This document shows, in pieces, positions 43,780 to 54,029 of a stretch of DNA of 64,000 bases. Every line of letters begins with the position of its first letter. The first letter of the stretch is position 1. The translations under genes were made by a program, and so were the position numbers. The stretch is from GWE2-42-39 sp963668595. Its GTDB lineage: Bacteria; Bacteroidota; Bacteroidia; Bacteroidales; Prolixibacteraceae. The notes beneath the pieces are model-generated. The model made no database searches and had not been told where the DNA came from. It saw only the letters and a list, made by a program, of their open reading frames with translations. The stretch is from positions 1,984,001 through 2,048,000 of the forward strand of contig OY764876.1 in the NCBI GenBank assembly GCA_963668595.1, in the 5' to 3' direction.

Positions 43780-45174
43780 TTACTCACTCCAATCATCGGT
43801 ACGAAAAGGGGCAAGCGGTAAACCAGCACTATTAAACACATCGGGCATACTTGTATCGTTGAAGCAATAGCGCACTGCCACTGGTTTTTTCACACTTTTT
43901 GATGAAACGAAAATGGAATGTCCTTCTATTTTCACATCAGCCGAAATAAATTGACGGTCCTCGCCTGCAATGAAGAAATTGATCGGTTTTTTCGAATTGC
44001 TTTTCAATCCGGTTCCGGTATTATTCAATGAAATACGAACTTTATCTTTTTCAATGTTCATCGACTTATAAAACGGACTTTTGTATTCGCCCATATTTTT
44101 CCCATACACCTCGGCTAGAGCAAATCCAGCCAAACGTTTTCCAACATCTAGTTTATTCGCCGGATGAATATTTTTAATATCATCCACCAAATCGGCAACT
44201 ACAACCATTCCACTTTTCGGGATTATTTTCGATGCCAGCTCCTGCTGCTCACGGATAATCCATGATTTTCCATCGGGGCCATACTGAAATGGGGCAATCT
44301 GTACAAAATAAAATGGAAATTCGCGTCCAAAATCGGCTCGCCAGTTTTCAACCATTGTCTTCATCAGTTGCGCATAATGATCCGGGTATTTTCGATTCGA
44401 TTCGCCCTGATACCAAATGGCTCCGGCAATCTTATACGGAATTAGCGGAGCAATCATCGAATTATACAATGTCCCGGGTTTGTTGGGCCACCAATCGTAA
44501 ACATCGTCGTATTTCTTACTGTTCAGCAAAGCATTTTGCTCAATCCATTCTTTTTCAACCCAAACTTCAGCGGGCGTTCCTCCCCATGCCGAAACAATTA
44601 AACCTACCGGCACATCTAAATTCTGCTGCAATGCCCGGCCAAAGAAATACCCCACCGCACTGGTTGCTCGCATCGTTTCGGGCGAACACACAGCCCATGC
44701 AGCTTTGCAATCGTCTTGTGGTGTATCTGACCCAATTTTCGGAACATGAAAAAAGCGGATATTCGGATGATTAGCAGCCGCAGCTTCCTGTTCTCCATTC
44801 ATAACATTTTGGTGATTTACACTCCACTCCATATTCGACTGCCCACTGCAAAGCCACACTTCACCAAGCATCACATTCTGCAAAACCACTTTACTAGTCC
44901 CTAAAATTGTTAAGGTATAAGGACCTCCGGCCTTCGTTGTTTTTATACTTGCACGCCAACGTGCTGCATTGTCTGCTTTGGCCTGAACAGTATCCGCAGT
45001 ATTCCAGCTACCTACAATTTTTACTACTTCGGAAGAATTTCCCCAGCCCCATATTGCAACATCTGAGTTTTGCTGCAATACCATGTTGTCAGTAAAAATT
45101 CCGGGCAAAAGAATCTTCCCGTAACTCAATACTGAAATACAAAAAACAACGGTTAACAGTCCTATTTTTTTCAT
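43780..45174 (-). CDS. Secreted sialate O-acetylesterase (SGNH/SASA family)
   Basis: 464 residues with a signal peptide (GLLTVVFCISVLSYG). The family motif GEVWLCSGQSNMEWSV carries the nucleophilic serine near residue 115, and GAIWYQGESN and the distal D-x-x-H (KNIHPANKLD) complete the SGNH set. It removes O-acetyl groups from sialic acids or other acetylated glycans in the periplasm, unmasking them for glycosidases. It precedes the lanthipeptide unit on the same strand by 79 bp but lanC has its own promoter box. Minus-strand TATTTTTG (45206-45213) is a likely -7 box. Confidence 0.9.
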   Translation of the reverse strand: MKKIGLLTVVFCISVLSYGKILLPGIFTDNMVLQQNSDVAIWGWGNSSEVVKIVGSWNTADTVQAKADNAARWRASIKTTKAGGPYTLTILGTSKVVLQNVMLGEVWLCSGQSNMEWSVNHQNVMNGEQEAAAANHPNIRFFHVPKIGSDTPQDDCKAAWAVCSPETMRATSAVGYFFGRALQQNLDVPVGLIVSAWGGTPAEVWVEKEWIEQNALLNSKKYDDVYDWWPNKPGTLYNSMIAPLIPYKIAGAIWYQGESNRKYPDHYAQLMKTMVENWRADFGREFPFYFVQIAPFQYGPDGKSWIIREQQELASKIIPKSGMVVVADLVDDIKNIHPANKLDVGKRLAGFALAEVYGKNMGEYKSPFYKSMNIEKDKVRISLNNTGTGLKSNSKKPINFFIAGEDRQFISADVKIEGHSIFVSSKSVKKPVAVRYCFNDTSMPDVFNSAGLPLAPFRTDDWSE

Positions 45175-45394
45175 TTCATGAAGATTAATTGATTCGATTG
45201 ATAGTCAAAAATAACAAAATCAATGCAAGCAGCCTATTTTTTGGAAACATTGAAAAATATCAGAAAAATCTTTTCGTCCTTATCCTTTGGAAAGCAACTT
45301 TTTTTCATAAAATTTATCACTATTAATAAAGAATGACAATTCGGACAAAAGCACCCCGGTGTAAAATAGTTAAAACTGAAATAGAAGTCGATTG

Positions 45395-48300
45395 ATGGCT
45401 GAAAAGAAAATCCATAAAAGCAGAATTATTATCCGATGGCTAATGGGATGTATTTTCGTATCTATCATTACGTTTATCGTATTCTTTTCTATTAAATCGC
45501 CTGACTATTTGCAGCAATACCTGGGTAGTTTTGTCAGCGAAACATCCGGCGGCACTTACCAGCTTAAATTGTCTTCGGTAGAAATAAAACCTTTTCACCG
45601 TCAATTAGTTTTTCACAATCTGGAAATTAGCCCAGTAGAATTGAAGCAAAATGCAAATGACACGCTTGATGCAAAAATATATGCGTTTTCTTCGTCGCAA
45701 ATCAGCTTAAAAGGCATTCATCTATTTCAACTTTTTATAAAAAAGAATATTGAAATGGATGAATTGGAGATTAGCAACCCCCAACTTCGTTTTCCCGGAA
45801 AGCAGACCGAGGATATGCTGTCGGCAGAAGAAATGCAACAATCGATGCAACAAATGCAATCGCTGTTTCAGGGAGTAGTTCGTTCAGTAAAAATTCATTC
45901 AATAAATATCAGCGGGGCTCAATACAGCTTTTATTCCGACAAACTAAGTAAAATTGCCGCCAACACGGCGAGTATCAGCCTGGGTGTTAGCCAGTTTTTT
46001 ACCGATTCAATTCTACTGAGCGATCCAGAGCGTTTGTTCGATGCCGAAGACATATATCTCCGCATCGATCGGTTTGAGAAACAACTCAGCGACAGCCTGC
46101 ATCTCATTAAAGCTGAACAAATTAATTATTCGCTCCGGAAAGAATCGCTTATTGCCCAAAAGGTCGAACTGTCTCCATTTTCGGATGATTCAACCTTCAG
46201 AAACCGATATCGCATTCATGTCCCGCTGCTAAAAATAAAAAGTCAGTCGATCCCTGAAATTTTCACTACCGACTCGATTCATATCGATTCGTTGTTGCTA
46301 GATCAGGCTGATATTTGTTATTTCCCGGCGAAACAAACCGACACCACCGATTTATCTATTCAACAACTTATTTCGAAGGATTTAAAACGAATTTCAATTC
46401 ATCAGTTTGTGCTCAATGATGCAAAAGTGAAATTGTATTCGCCAGAAAGCGATTCGTTGATACAACAATCCACGCCTCATCTCCATCTCAAACTGCATGA
46501 GTTTTGCCTTGATTCGATGTCGATTTCCGATGACGACCGGATTTTCTACTCGAAACAACTTGAAATTTCAGCACAAAACTATCAATTGACACTGGGCGAC
46601 CGCAACCACCAGTTTGCAGCACAATATATTTCCGGCTCATCCAGCGATAGTTTGATCCGAATAATTGATGCAAGGCTGCAACCTTCTGATGAAAACCGGT
46701 TAAAACAGAGTCAAAAAATCGGAGTGCATGTCCAGTGCGACAGCCTATTATTTAAGCAGGCAGATTTGAAAAAAGCGTTTCATACCCGCGAATTACCGAT
46801 TCGGCAAGTTGATATTTTCAAACCAGAAGCAAGCCTCAACCTGTACGACAACAATCAGCAAAAAGAGAAATATTCGACCCAATTTGCCTACCAACTTTTG
46901 TCCGAATACCTGCGTTCGGTGTATGCGTCGGTAATTACCGTCGAAAATGGCCGGATTGAGATAAATAATCGTCCCAATGGAGTGCAAACAGGAAGTATCC
47001 GTTCCGATTTTCGTTTCAATCTAACCGATTTTGCTCTTGATTCGATCAGTGCCCGAAAAACCGATAAATTATTTTTTGCCACAAACCTGGAAATGGATTT
47101 ATCAAATTACCAAATGCAACTGGTAGATCAGATACACCTGCTGGACATTGCGCAAATACATGTTTCAAGTTTGCAGAAAACCTTATCGGTAAAAGATTTG
47201 TACCTGCGCCCCATATCGCATAACAAACCGGAAGAGCTATTAAAAAAGAACGGACATTCAGAACTTTACGAGGTACGTGTTCCCGAGCTCTGGTTTCTGA
47301 ATACCGATATTCACCAGGCATTTTTCAAGAAAAAACTAACCATTGACAAACTCCGTGTCAATCGGCCAACCATTGATTTCGAAAGATTTGCACAATTGAA
47401 AGAGCAGGAAAATACCGATCCGGGCGTTGAAGAATTTTATGAATTGCTTTCGAACTACATCAGCGATGTAGAAATCAGAAATGCCCAGGCGATTGATGGT
47501 TATTTGAAACTGATTAACCACAGCCGAAAAGGCAAAACAATTGGATTCGATAATACATTTCAGCTTGAAATTGAACATTTCAGACTAAACCGGGAAGAAA
47601 TTGGCAAACGCAAACTTCTGTTTTCCAACCATATCGATTTGCGTATCAGCAAACACCTTTTCCGCTTATCCGACCGGGTTCACATGCTGCAAGCCGGCGA
47701 AATCGGATTATCAACGTTCAACTCCAAAGTTTTCATCCGCAATGCCATTCTTTATCCAGACATTACCAATCCGGAAAGCAAAAAATTGCCCTGGAATATT
47801 TATGTTGAAATTCCTCTTATTGAGTTGTCGGGCGTCGATTTGACCAAAGTTTATTTTGAAGGAGATTTATCGGGAGGAAAACTTCAACTACAAAAACCGG
47901 CCATAAAATTGTATCGAAATGAAGTAAGCACCGCGCAACCCGACATAAAAGCTTTTTCGTTGCTTTTGCCTGAAAAGCTGAATCGTCTGGCGATCTCCGA
48001 TTTTCAACTCACCGACGGGCAATTGCAGCTACTGAAAGAAAACGGGAAACAATTTGTGCCCTATCTGGGCATGCAGCTTTCGTCGAATGCCAAAGATATT
48101 GAGATAAAAAGCAGCGGTAAGTCGGAAACAGATCAGGTTACTTCGGGAGAGCTCACGGCCTTGCTTACTAATTTATGGATTGAACCTATCAGTAAAAATC
48201 AGCGTGTTTCAATCGGAGCCATTAACTACTCAACCCGCTCGGAAGACATTCGGTTGTCGCAACTGCAAATTTCTCCGCGGCGACTCGACAGTTCAGTAAA

Positions 48301-49690
48301 CCAGTACGAGTTGAAAGTTCCGGAAGTAAAACTGAGTTCGTTCAAACTGGATAAAGCATACCGGTTGGATCAATACCAGTTTGGGCAAATCAGTCTCGAA
48401 AAGCCTGTTTTCACCTTCTACCGAAATACCTCCGATTCTACGCGGTTTAATCCATACAAACAGCATTTATTCCGCTATTTCAAAGATTTCGCAGAAGAAT
48501 TTTCGTCACAACGTGTTAGTTTGAATGATGCCAATTTCCGAATTTTGAAAAAAGGAGAAGAACGTCAAGTAAACAATGTCAATCTTCATTTGAATAATTT
48601 TCGGGTCGATCGAGGAACACAGCAAGGATTTTTACATGCCGGACAGTTTGATTTCAGCATTGATAAAATTGTACGTCAGGATAAAAATAAACGATATGAG
48701 TTATCAATCGATAAGCTTCAATTTTCATCGCAAAATAATCAGCTCACATTCAGCGGAATTCGTTTAATTCCCTTGCAAAACAAAGAACAATTTGCAGCGC
48801 TTGTTGGGCATCAGACCGACTATTACCGGGGAGATTTGCAATCGGCACAAATGGAGCATATCGATCTGCCCCGTTGGTTTGACAAAAAAGAATTGATTGG
48901 CAGCAACATTCGCTGTAATAAATTGAATCTGGATGTTTACCGCGACAAACGACTTCCGTTCAACGAGAAGCAACGTCCGCCCATGCCTCAGGATTTATTA
49001 CGAGAGATTGGGACTAAATTTTTATTCGATTCGCTTTCGATTACCAATGCATCGGTTTCGTATGCCGAACAAGCGGTCAACAGTCCCAATGCCGGAATTA
49101 TCCGTTTTTCGAACGCCAATGTTCAGATTTATCCGTTTGCAAATATGTTCGAGCAAGAACTTCCGGCAATGATCAGGTTAAAAGTAAATACTAAACTGAT
49201 GGACGAACCGGAATTATCGGCTCTGGTGCAATTCGACATGCATTCGGCAAACAATGAATTTACGGTAGAGGGAAATATTAGTCCTTGCCAATTGGCTGTT
49301 TTTAATCCGATGACCGTCCCGGCAGCACAAGTTGAAGTAAATTCAGGGCATTTGAATAAATTCGAGTTTGAATTCAACGGCAACAAGCAACAAGCCAAAG
49401 GAAAACTCAGATTTGCTTACGACGATCTGAATATTTCAATTTTGGAAATCAAAGACGGGGAATCGCGCAAATCGAAGTTTTCAAGTTTTATGGCCAACAA
49501 CCTCATGCTCCGTTCGAAAAATCCGAGAGGTAAAATTCTTCTTCCGGATGAAATTGAGCTTCGCAGAGACCCCAAACGATCAATCCTGAACTACTGGTGG
49601 AAAAGTATTTTCAGCGGAGTGAAAAATACCTTTGGGTTAAAAGACAAGAAAACAACCGACGATAAAACAAATCAAGAAGAAGAGAATTAA
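45395..49690 (+). CDS. Giant AsmA-like inner-membrane-anchored envelope protein
   Basis: 1431 residues from the ATG at 45395. One N-terminal transmembrane helix (WLMGCIFVSIITFIVFFSI) is followed by a very long periplasmic part with repeated beta-strand units of the form LKLSSVEIKPFHRQLVFHNLEIS, recurring about every 130-200 residues. The ending (MLRSKNPRGKILLPDEIEL, then YWWKSIFSGVKNTFG) is typical of Bacteroidota AsmA-like/DUF proteins. AsmA and TamB relatives are thought to form beta-groove bridges that carry phospholipids between membranes. That role is inferred from layout, not from a diagnostic motif. It stands alone, divergent from the esterase gene. Confidence 0.7.
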   Translation: MAEKKIHKSRIIIRWLMGCIFVSIITFIVFFSIKSPDYLQQYLGSFVSETSGGTYQLKLSSVEIKPFHRQLVFHNLEISPVELKQNANDTLDAKIYAFSSSQISLKGIHLFQLFIKKNIEMDELEISNPQLRFPGKQTEDMLSAEEMQQSMQQMQSLFQGVVRSVKIHSINISGAQYSFYSDKLSKIAANTASISLGVSQFFTDSILLSDPERLFDAEDIYLRIDRFEKQLSDSLHLIKAEQINYSLRKESLIAQKVELSPFSDDSTFRNRYRIHVPLLKIKSQSIPEIFTTDSIHIDSLLLDQADICYFPAKQTDTTDLSIQQLISKDLKRISIHQFVLNDAKVKLYSPESDSLIQQSTPHLHLKLHEFCLDSMSISDDDRIFYSKQLEISAQNYQLTLGDRNHQFAAQYISGSSSDSLIRIIDARLQPSDENRLKQSQKIGVHVQCDSLLFKQADLKKAFHTRELPIRQVDIFKPEASLNLYDNNQQKEKYSTQFAYQLLSEYLRSVYASVITVENGRIEINNRPNGVQTGSIRSDFRFNLTDFALDSISARKTDKLFFATNLEMDLSNYQMQLVDQIHLLDIAQIHVSSLQKTLSVKDLYLRPISHNKPEELLKKNGHSELYEVRVPELWFLNTDIHQAFFKKKLTIDKLRVNRPTIDFERFAQLKEQENTDPGVEEFYELLSNYISDVEIRNAQAIDGYLKLINHSRKGKTIGFDNTFQLEIEHFRLNREEIGKRKLLFSNHIDLRISKHLFRLSDRVHMLQAGEIGLSTFNSKVFIRNAILYPDITNPESKKLPWNIYVEIPLIELSGVDLTKVYFEGDLSGGKLQLQKPAIKLYRNEVSTAQPDIKAFSLLLPEKLNRLAISDFQLTDGQLQLLKENGKQFVPYLGMQLSSNAKDIEIKSSGKSETDQVTSGELTALLTNLWIEPISKNQRVSIGAINYSTRSEDIRLSQLQISPRRLDSSVNQYELKVPEVKLSSFKLDKAYRLDQYQFGQISLEKPVFTFYRNTSDSTRFNPYKQHLFRYFKDFAEEFSSQRVSLNDANFRILKKGEERQVNNVNLHLNNFRVDRGTQQGFLHAGQFDFSIDKIVRQDKNKRYELSIDKLQFSSQNNQLTFSGIRLIPLQNKEQFAALVGHQTDYYRGDLQSAQMEHIDLPRWFDKKELIGSNIRCNKLNLDVYRDKRLPFNEKQRPPMPQDLLREIGTKFLFDSLSITNASVSYAEQAVNSPNAGIIRFSNANVQIYPFANMFEQELPAMIRLKVNTKLMDEPELSALVQFDMHSANNEFTVEGNISPCQLAVFNPMTVPAAQVEVNSGHLNKFEFEFNGNKQQAKGKLRFAYDDLNISILEIKDGESRKSKFSSFMANNLMLRSKNPRGKILLPDEIELRRDPKRSILNYWWKSIFSGVKNTFGLKDKKTTDDKTNQEEEN

Positions 49691-49803
49691 TAGAGTCATT
49701 AGTTGGGCTGTTAGTCTTGATACTTGCGTCTTGCAGCTTGCAGCTAATAACCCGACAATCTACTTATCTGCTTCCTTCTTTGGAAATTTGGAATTTTTCC
49801 TTC

Positions 49804-49831
49804 AAAAAAAGGGGCAGCAATACGCCACCCC
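49804..49831 (-). terminator. Terminator after the GT2 gene
   Basis: On the minus strand GGGGTGGC-GTATT-GCTGCCCC (8 bp with two G-T pairs) followed by seven T residues. Confidence 0.8.
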
Positions 49832-49895
49832 ACTATATATTTTGCATTTGATTGTCAGATACAATCAGAATCGGTAGAAGTTTCCAGCCTGAAAA

Positions 49896-50840
49896 TTATT
49901 TCCCATCCTGATGATGCACTTTCCGAATGGTATAAGTTTTCTTTTTCTGCGACTCGAAATAAGTACGCATTTGCAACTCAGCAATAATTCCGACTGTTAC
50001 AAACTGAATTCCCCCCAATACCAGCATCATTCCAAGCATCAACACTGGTTTGCCCCAAATGTCGTGGCCCAGAAATTTGAGTATCAGCAAATACAAATTG
50101 ATAAGTATTCCCAGTCCAAAAGTGATGATTCCCAAACCACCAAACAAATGCATCGGGCGTTGCAGGTATTTTTTGAAAAATAACATCAGCAATAAATCGC
50201 TCATTACGCGAGTAGTACGACTCAAATTATATTTTGATTTTCCGAATTCACGGGCTCGATGATTTACATCCACCTGAGTAATCCGCACATTTCCTTCCAG
50301 AGCAAGCAATACAGGAATAAAGCGGTGCAACTCGCCATAAATAGTAATGCTTTTGGCCGCCTCGTTGGTAAAAACTTTCAAGGTACAGCCCAGGTCCCTC
50401 ATTTTTATTCCCGTTGATTCGCGGATAATATAATTGGCAATTTTACTGGGTATTTTGCGCAGGAAAGCCCCGTCTTGACGATTGGCCCGTACTCCGGCAA
50501 CCATGTCCCAATTTCCATCTACAGCCATTTTCAGCATCATCGGAATATCCGCCGGATCATTCTGCAAATCACCGTCAAGCAGCACAATGTGTTCGCCTTG
50601 TGCCAAATCAATTCCGGCCTGCAATGCCGAACTTTGCCCGTAGTTTTTCTTCAGTTCGAGCAAAACAAAACGTTCGTGATTCAGAGCCAGCACTTCCTCG
50701 CGAGTTCGGTCGGTCGATCCATCGTCAACAAAAATGGCTTCGTAATCGTACCCATCCAATGCTTTCATGATTTGCTCGCTGAGCGGCCGGATATTCAACT
50801 CTTCGTTGAAAACGCAAATAACTAAGCTTAACTGTTTCAT
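49896..50840 (-). CDS. Membrane-anchored GT2 polyprenyl-phosphate glycosyltransferase
   Basis: 314 residues from MKQLSLVICVFNEELN at 50840. GT-A motifs: AIFVDDGSTDRT and LLDGDLQNDPADIP (metal-binding aspartates). Two C-terminal transmembrane helices (about residues 225-250 and 260-290) place it with DPM1/GtrB/ArnC-type enzymes that load a sugar onto undecaprenyl phosphate. It is divergent from an ArnT-like transferase, its natural partner: one charges the lipid carrier, the other moves the sugar to an envelope acceptor. Confidence 0.92.
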   Translation of the reverse strand: MKQLSLVICVFNEELNIRPLSEQIMKALDGYDYEAIFVDDGSTDRTREEVLALNHERFVLLELKKNYGQSSALQAGIDLAQGEHIVLLDGDLQNDPADIPMMLKMAVDGNWDMVAGVRANRQDGAFLRKIPSKIANYIIRESTGIKMRDLGCTLKVFTNEAAKSITIYGELHRFIPVLLALEGNVRITQVDVNHRAREFGKSKYNLSRTTRVMSDLLLMLFFKKYLQRPMHLFGGLGIITFGLGILINLYLLILKFLGHDIWGKPVLMLGMMLVLGGIQFVTVGIIAELQMRTYFESQKKKTYTIRKVHHQDGK

Positions 50841-50860
50841 CGTTTTTCGTATATGAATAC

Positions 50861-50875
50861 CGGATAGCATATCCG
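50861..50875. promoter_or_regulatory. Palindrome in the GT2/ArnT divergent promoter
   Basis: CGGATA-GCA-TATCCG, a perfect 6-bp inverted repeat, lies between the two divergent starts and could be an operator. Confidence 0.35.
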
Positions 50876-50963
50876 TTTTCTGTTTTTTTTGTTATTTAGC
50901 GGTGCGAAATTACTAAAAAGCCATTAGTATTTTCTATTCTGAATCAATTAAATAATTTGAAAT

Positions 50964-52532
50964 ATGAATCTGAGAACGTCTGCCATCCATCGTTATATAC
51001 CGATATTGCTTTTTATTTTATCGTTTTCGCTTTACACGATGAACAACGGAGCTTTCAGTATTTATATTCTGGATGAAGCCAAAAATACTGAATGTGCCCG
51101 CGAAATGTTCGAGCGAGGCGATTGGGTGGTACCAACCTTTAACTACAATTTACGCACGGATAAACCACCGCTCCATTATTTTTTCATGATGACCAGTTAT
51201 CATCTTTTCGGAGTAAATGAATGGGCTGCGCGCTTTTTCTCCGGTTTATTCGGGGCACTCACAGTTCTGATTACCTTTCTTTATACCCGGCGTTTTACAA
51301 ATCAACATACAGCTTTGTGGGCAGCATTTGCACTACTGGCCTCGGTACATCTGAGCATTCAGTTTCACCTGGCCGTTCCCGATCCGTATCTGATATTTTT
51401 CTTTACCTGGAGCCTTTTCCTTTTTTACGCTGTAATTACCGATAAGCGAACGCATGAAATATTGCTTCTTTATTTGGCAATGGGACTTGGCACTTTAGCC
51501 AAAGGACCTGTAGCCATTGCATTACCCGGACTTATCTTTCTGCTGTTCATGATTTTCACCCGTCAATTAAAGTGGCCGGTGATTCGTTCCCTCAAACCAT
51601 TTCTGGGGGCAGCAATTGTTCTTGCCATTGCCCTCCCCTGGTATCTGGCTGTTGGTTTTGCCACCAACTGGGAATGGACAGAAGGCTTTTTCCTGAAACA
51701 CAATATCGGACGCTTTGCCGGTGAAATGGAAGGTCACGGTGGAATTTTTCTGGTTACTTTTGCATTTATTCTGGTGGGGATGTTTCCTTTTTCAGCATTC
51801 CTGATTCAGGCGTACCGATATGCATGGAAAAACCGACGCGACCAGTACCTTCTGTTTGTGGCAATTGCCGCATCGGTAGTTATTGCATTTTTCTCTCTGT
51901 CGAGCACAAAACTTCCTAATTACACCGTTCCTTCATATCCGTTTTTAGCTGTTATGCTGGCCATTTATTTCACACAGGGAGATCTAAAACGTGGTGTAAA
52001 AGCGAGCTTTTCGTCCATTCTTGTTTTAGGAATTATACTGGTTCCGGCTTTGTATTTCGGGTTTCAATTCGATCCAACGGTAAAAAATATTCCTGAAGTC
52101 GCTTTTTATTTCATACCAGCCTCACTGGGCTTGTTATTCAGTTTTTATCTTTTTACACGAAAAAAAACCAACGAAGCATTAATAGCGACCGGCATTTCAA
52201 CCATGCTGGCCTCTGCACTGTTCTTTCTGTTCGTTTTTCCGGCAATCGATGTACAAAACCCGGTACAAAAAAGTCTTTCGTTGATTGAAAATAAAGAAGT
52301 TCGGTATTTCCAGAAATTCAATCCTTCGTATTCGTTTTACCTGAAAAAGCCGATTAAAGAAATTCAGGAAAACGAAATTGCGCCGTTTTTCGAAGAATAT
52401 CCGGACGGGATAATCATTTCAGCAAAAAAGAAATTGAATACCATTGAATTACCCGAAAATCTGGAAATATTCTTTTCAGAACACGATCTTTTTGAATCGC
52501 CCACTACTCAGTTAGTGAGAAAGAAACAATGA
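50964..52532 (+). CDS. ArnT/PMT-like membrane glycosyltransferase
   Basis: 522 residues with about a dozen hydrophobic helices. The first periplasmic loop holds YILDEAKNTECAREMFERG and RTDKPPLHYF, the acidic active-site and DKPP-type motifs of ArnT-like GT-C enzymes. A C-terminal soluble tail (about 80 residues) follows. It transfers a lipid-linked sugar to an envelope acceptor such as lipid A, another glycolipid or a protein. It is divergently transcribed from the GT2 gene, with a shared promoter region. The acceptor and sugar are not readable. Confidence 0.9.
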   Translation: MNLRTSAIHRYIPILLFILSFSLYTMNNGAFSIYILDEAKNTECAREMFERGDWVVPTFNYNLRTDKPPLHYFFMMTSYHLFGVNEWAARFFSGLFGALTVLITFLYTRRFTNQHTALWAAFALLASVHLSIQFHLAVPDPYLIFFFTWSLFLFYAVITDKRTHEILLLYLAMGLGTLAKGPVAIALPGLIFLLFMIFTRQLKWPVIRSLKPFLGAAIVLAIALPWYLAVGFATNWEWTEGFFLKHNIGRFAGEMEGHGGIFLVTFAFILVGMFPFSAFLIQAYRYAWKNRRDQYLLFVAIAASVVIAFFSLSSTKLPNYTVPSYPFLAVMLAIYFTQGDLKRGVKASFSSILVLGIILVPALYFGFQFDPTVKNIPEVAFYFIPASLGLLFSFYLFTRKKTNEALIATGISTMLASALFFLFVFPAIDVQNPVQKSLSLIENKEVRYFQKFNPSYSFYLKKPIKEIQENEIAPFFEEYPDGIIISAKKKLNTIELPENLEIFFSEHDLFESPTTQLVRKKQ

Positions 52533-52640
52533 ATTTCTCAAGACTGAGATTATTTACAACACAATTGTGTGATAATTGGATAATTAGATATAAATTTGCA
52601 TTGTATTAAATACAAATGCATTCTATCAATTGAGCATATC

Positions 52641-52793
52641 ATGAAAACTACTAAAAAAATAACACCTCAAGAAAGAATTGCTTTAATAAAGAAAGCGATT
52701 GAAAACAAAAGGGCTGTTGATTTATACTTTCGTGGTAAATTATCTATTACAGAATTAAATGCACTCGGAATTAAATCTTCCCTGCCCTTATAG
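52641..52793 (+). CDS. Small basic protein overlapping the DUF6169-like gene
   Basis: 50 residues from the ATG at 52641 (MKTTKKITPQERIALIKKA...). It is lysine/arginine-rich and mostly helical, with no signal. Its last 35 bases overlap the next gene, which starts at 52759, so the two are translationally coupled. This layout (small basic protein plus ~165-residue partner) is like many toxin-antitoxin or regulator-effector pairs. I recognise no family for it. Confidence 0.65.
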   Translation: MKTTKKITPQERIALIKKAIENKRAVDLYFRGKLSITELNALGIKSSLPL

Positions 52794-53259
52794 AGTATTC
52801 CGTATTCAAGAAACTAATTCACTTGCTCATTACGAATTCACTACTATTAATGATGTAACTTATTACATTCATTTTGATACTTGTAATTTTTTTCCGGAAG
52901 TTATATCGGAAGATAATTTATTTTCTTTCTCATTTGGCCTTAAATCAGAGTCTCATTATCCAGATGAAGCAGTGAAACTAACTTTAATAGCGGTAATAAA
53001 ATTCTTCTTTCAAGAGAGAGAGAATGTTTTATTATTTACATGTGATTCTTTAGACGGGAAAGCTGTACAAAGGCAAAGGCTATTTACAAAATGGCATCAT
53101 ACATATTCTGAAAGTATAGGTACAATAAAGATCGACACTGTTATTAACGATCCAGACTCTTTCAATAATTATCTCTGCTCGTTAATTATCCGGAATGATC
53201 ATCCTAAAATTCAGGAATGCACGAATGCGTTTAAGGAGTTAGAATCATCCTTTAAATAA
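52759..53259 (+). CDS. DUF6169-like protein of unknown function
   Basis: 166 residues, soluble. YEFTTINDVTYYIHF near the start, FFFQERENVLLFTCDSLDGKA in the middle and RQRLFTKWHH resemble the Bacteroidota DUF6169 family (recalled pattern). It overlaps the preceding small gene. The pair is noticeably more AT-rich than neighbours (about one third G+C by eye) and sits between a GT-C transferase and a PAP2 phosphatase with no obvious link to either, suggesting an acquired cassette. Role unknown; a toxin-antitoxin-like or defence function is only a hypothesis. Confidence 0.65.
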   Translation: MHSELNLPCPYRVFRIQETNSLAHYEFTTINDVTYYIHFDTCNFFPEVISEDNLFSFSFGLKSESHYPDEAVKLTLIAVIKFFFQERENVLLFTCDSLDGKAVQRQRLFTKWHHTYSESIGTIKIDTVINDPDSFNNYLCSLIIRNDHPKIQECTNAFKELESSFK

Positions 53260-53293
53260 AGAAACTAAGAGTTGGATTTCAATCTTTTCCGCT

Positions 53294-53983
53294 CTATTCC
53301 CGAGCAATAACAGAGCTTTTAAACCGGAATACAGAACGGTTTAAATAGCCCCGATGCAAAAAAGGCATTTTGGTTTCGGTAAGCCACCATGCCAGCATCG
53401 ATGAAACCACACCAAGAAACGCTCCGGCATATACATCGATAAAAAAATGCTGAAGCAAATACATGCGCGAAAATCCCACCAATACTGCCAGTATAAATAA
53501 AAAAACGGAAGCAGTACGATTACCAATTATAAATGCAAGCATTGCCATCATTGAAAAGATGGCCATACTGTGTCCTGATGGAAAAGTTGAATAATAATTG
53601 ATCTCAGCGGTATAAATAAAACGGGAAAAATCGTCATACAAAAAATGGTGCAATGGACGGGTCCAACCACTACTTTTGAAAAGTTCTTTCAAAACATTGG
53701 TAAAAACAGACACAAAAAGTAAACTCAGCAATGCACTTGCCGCATAGCGTACACGCCAAACAGCCAGCAAAATAGCCAGAATAGCCATGTAGCCCCCCAA
53801 ACCGATATTGGTAATAAAATTAACTATTCCATCCCACTCAATACGCGAATAGCGGTTTATAAATAAAACTACATCGCCTCGTTCTGTAAATAAAATTATA
53901 CCCGCCCCAATCAGAAAAAAGCAGGAATATAAAGCCAGAAATAGCCTCAATCCTTTGTTTTGTATGAGTTGTTTCAGTTCCAT
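53294..53983 (-). CDS. PAP2-family membrane phosphatase
   Basis: 229 residues with about five to six transmembrane helices. The three phosphatase motifs are visible: KSSGWTRP, FPSGHSMA and SRMYLLQHFFIDVYAG (SR-x5-H-x3-D). Such enzymes remove phosphate from lipid A, undecaprenyl pyrophosphate or phosphatidyl lipids at the periplasmic face. The gene starts 46 bp after the end of the OMP gene on the same strand, so the two are probably cotranscribed, and the GT2/ArnT-like pair is close by; together they suggest a lipid/envelope-modification neighbourhood. Confidence 0.93.
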   Translation of the reverse strand: MELKQLIQNKGLRLFLALYSCFFLIGAGIILFTERGDVVLFINRYSRIEWDGIVNFITNIGLGGYMAILAILLAVWRVRYAASALLSLLFVSVFTNVLKELFKSSGWTRPLHHFLYDDFSRFIYTAEINYYSTFPSGHSMAIFSMMAMLAFIIGNRTASVFLFILAVLVGFSRMYLLQHFFIDVYAGAFLGVVSSMLAWWLTETKMPFLHRGYLNRSVFRFKSSVIARE

Positions 53984-54029
53984 TTTCTAAAAATATCGGT
54001 CAAGATACAACTAGCCGTCGTGCAACGGA

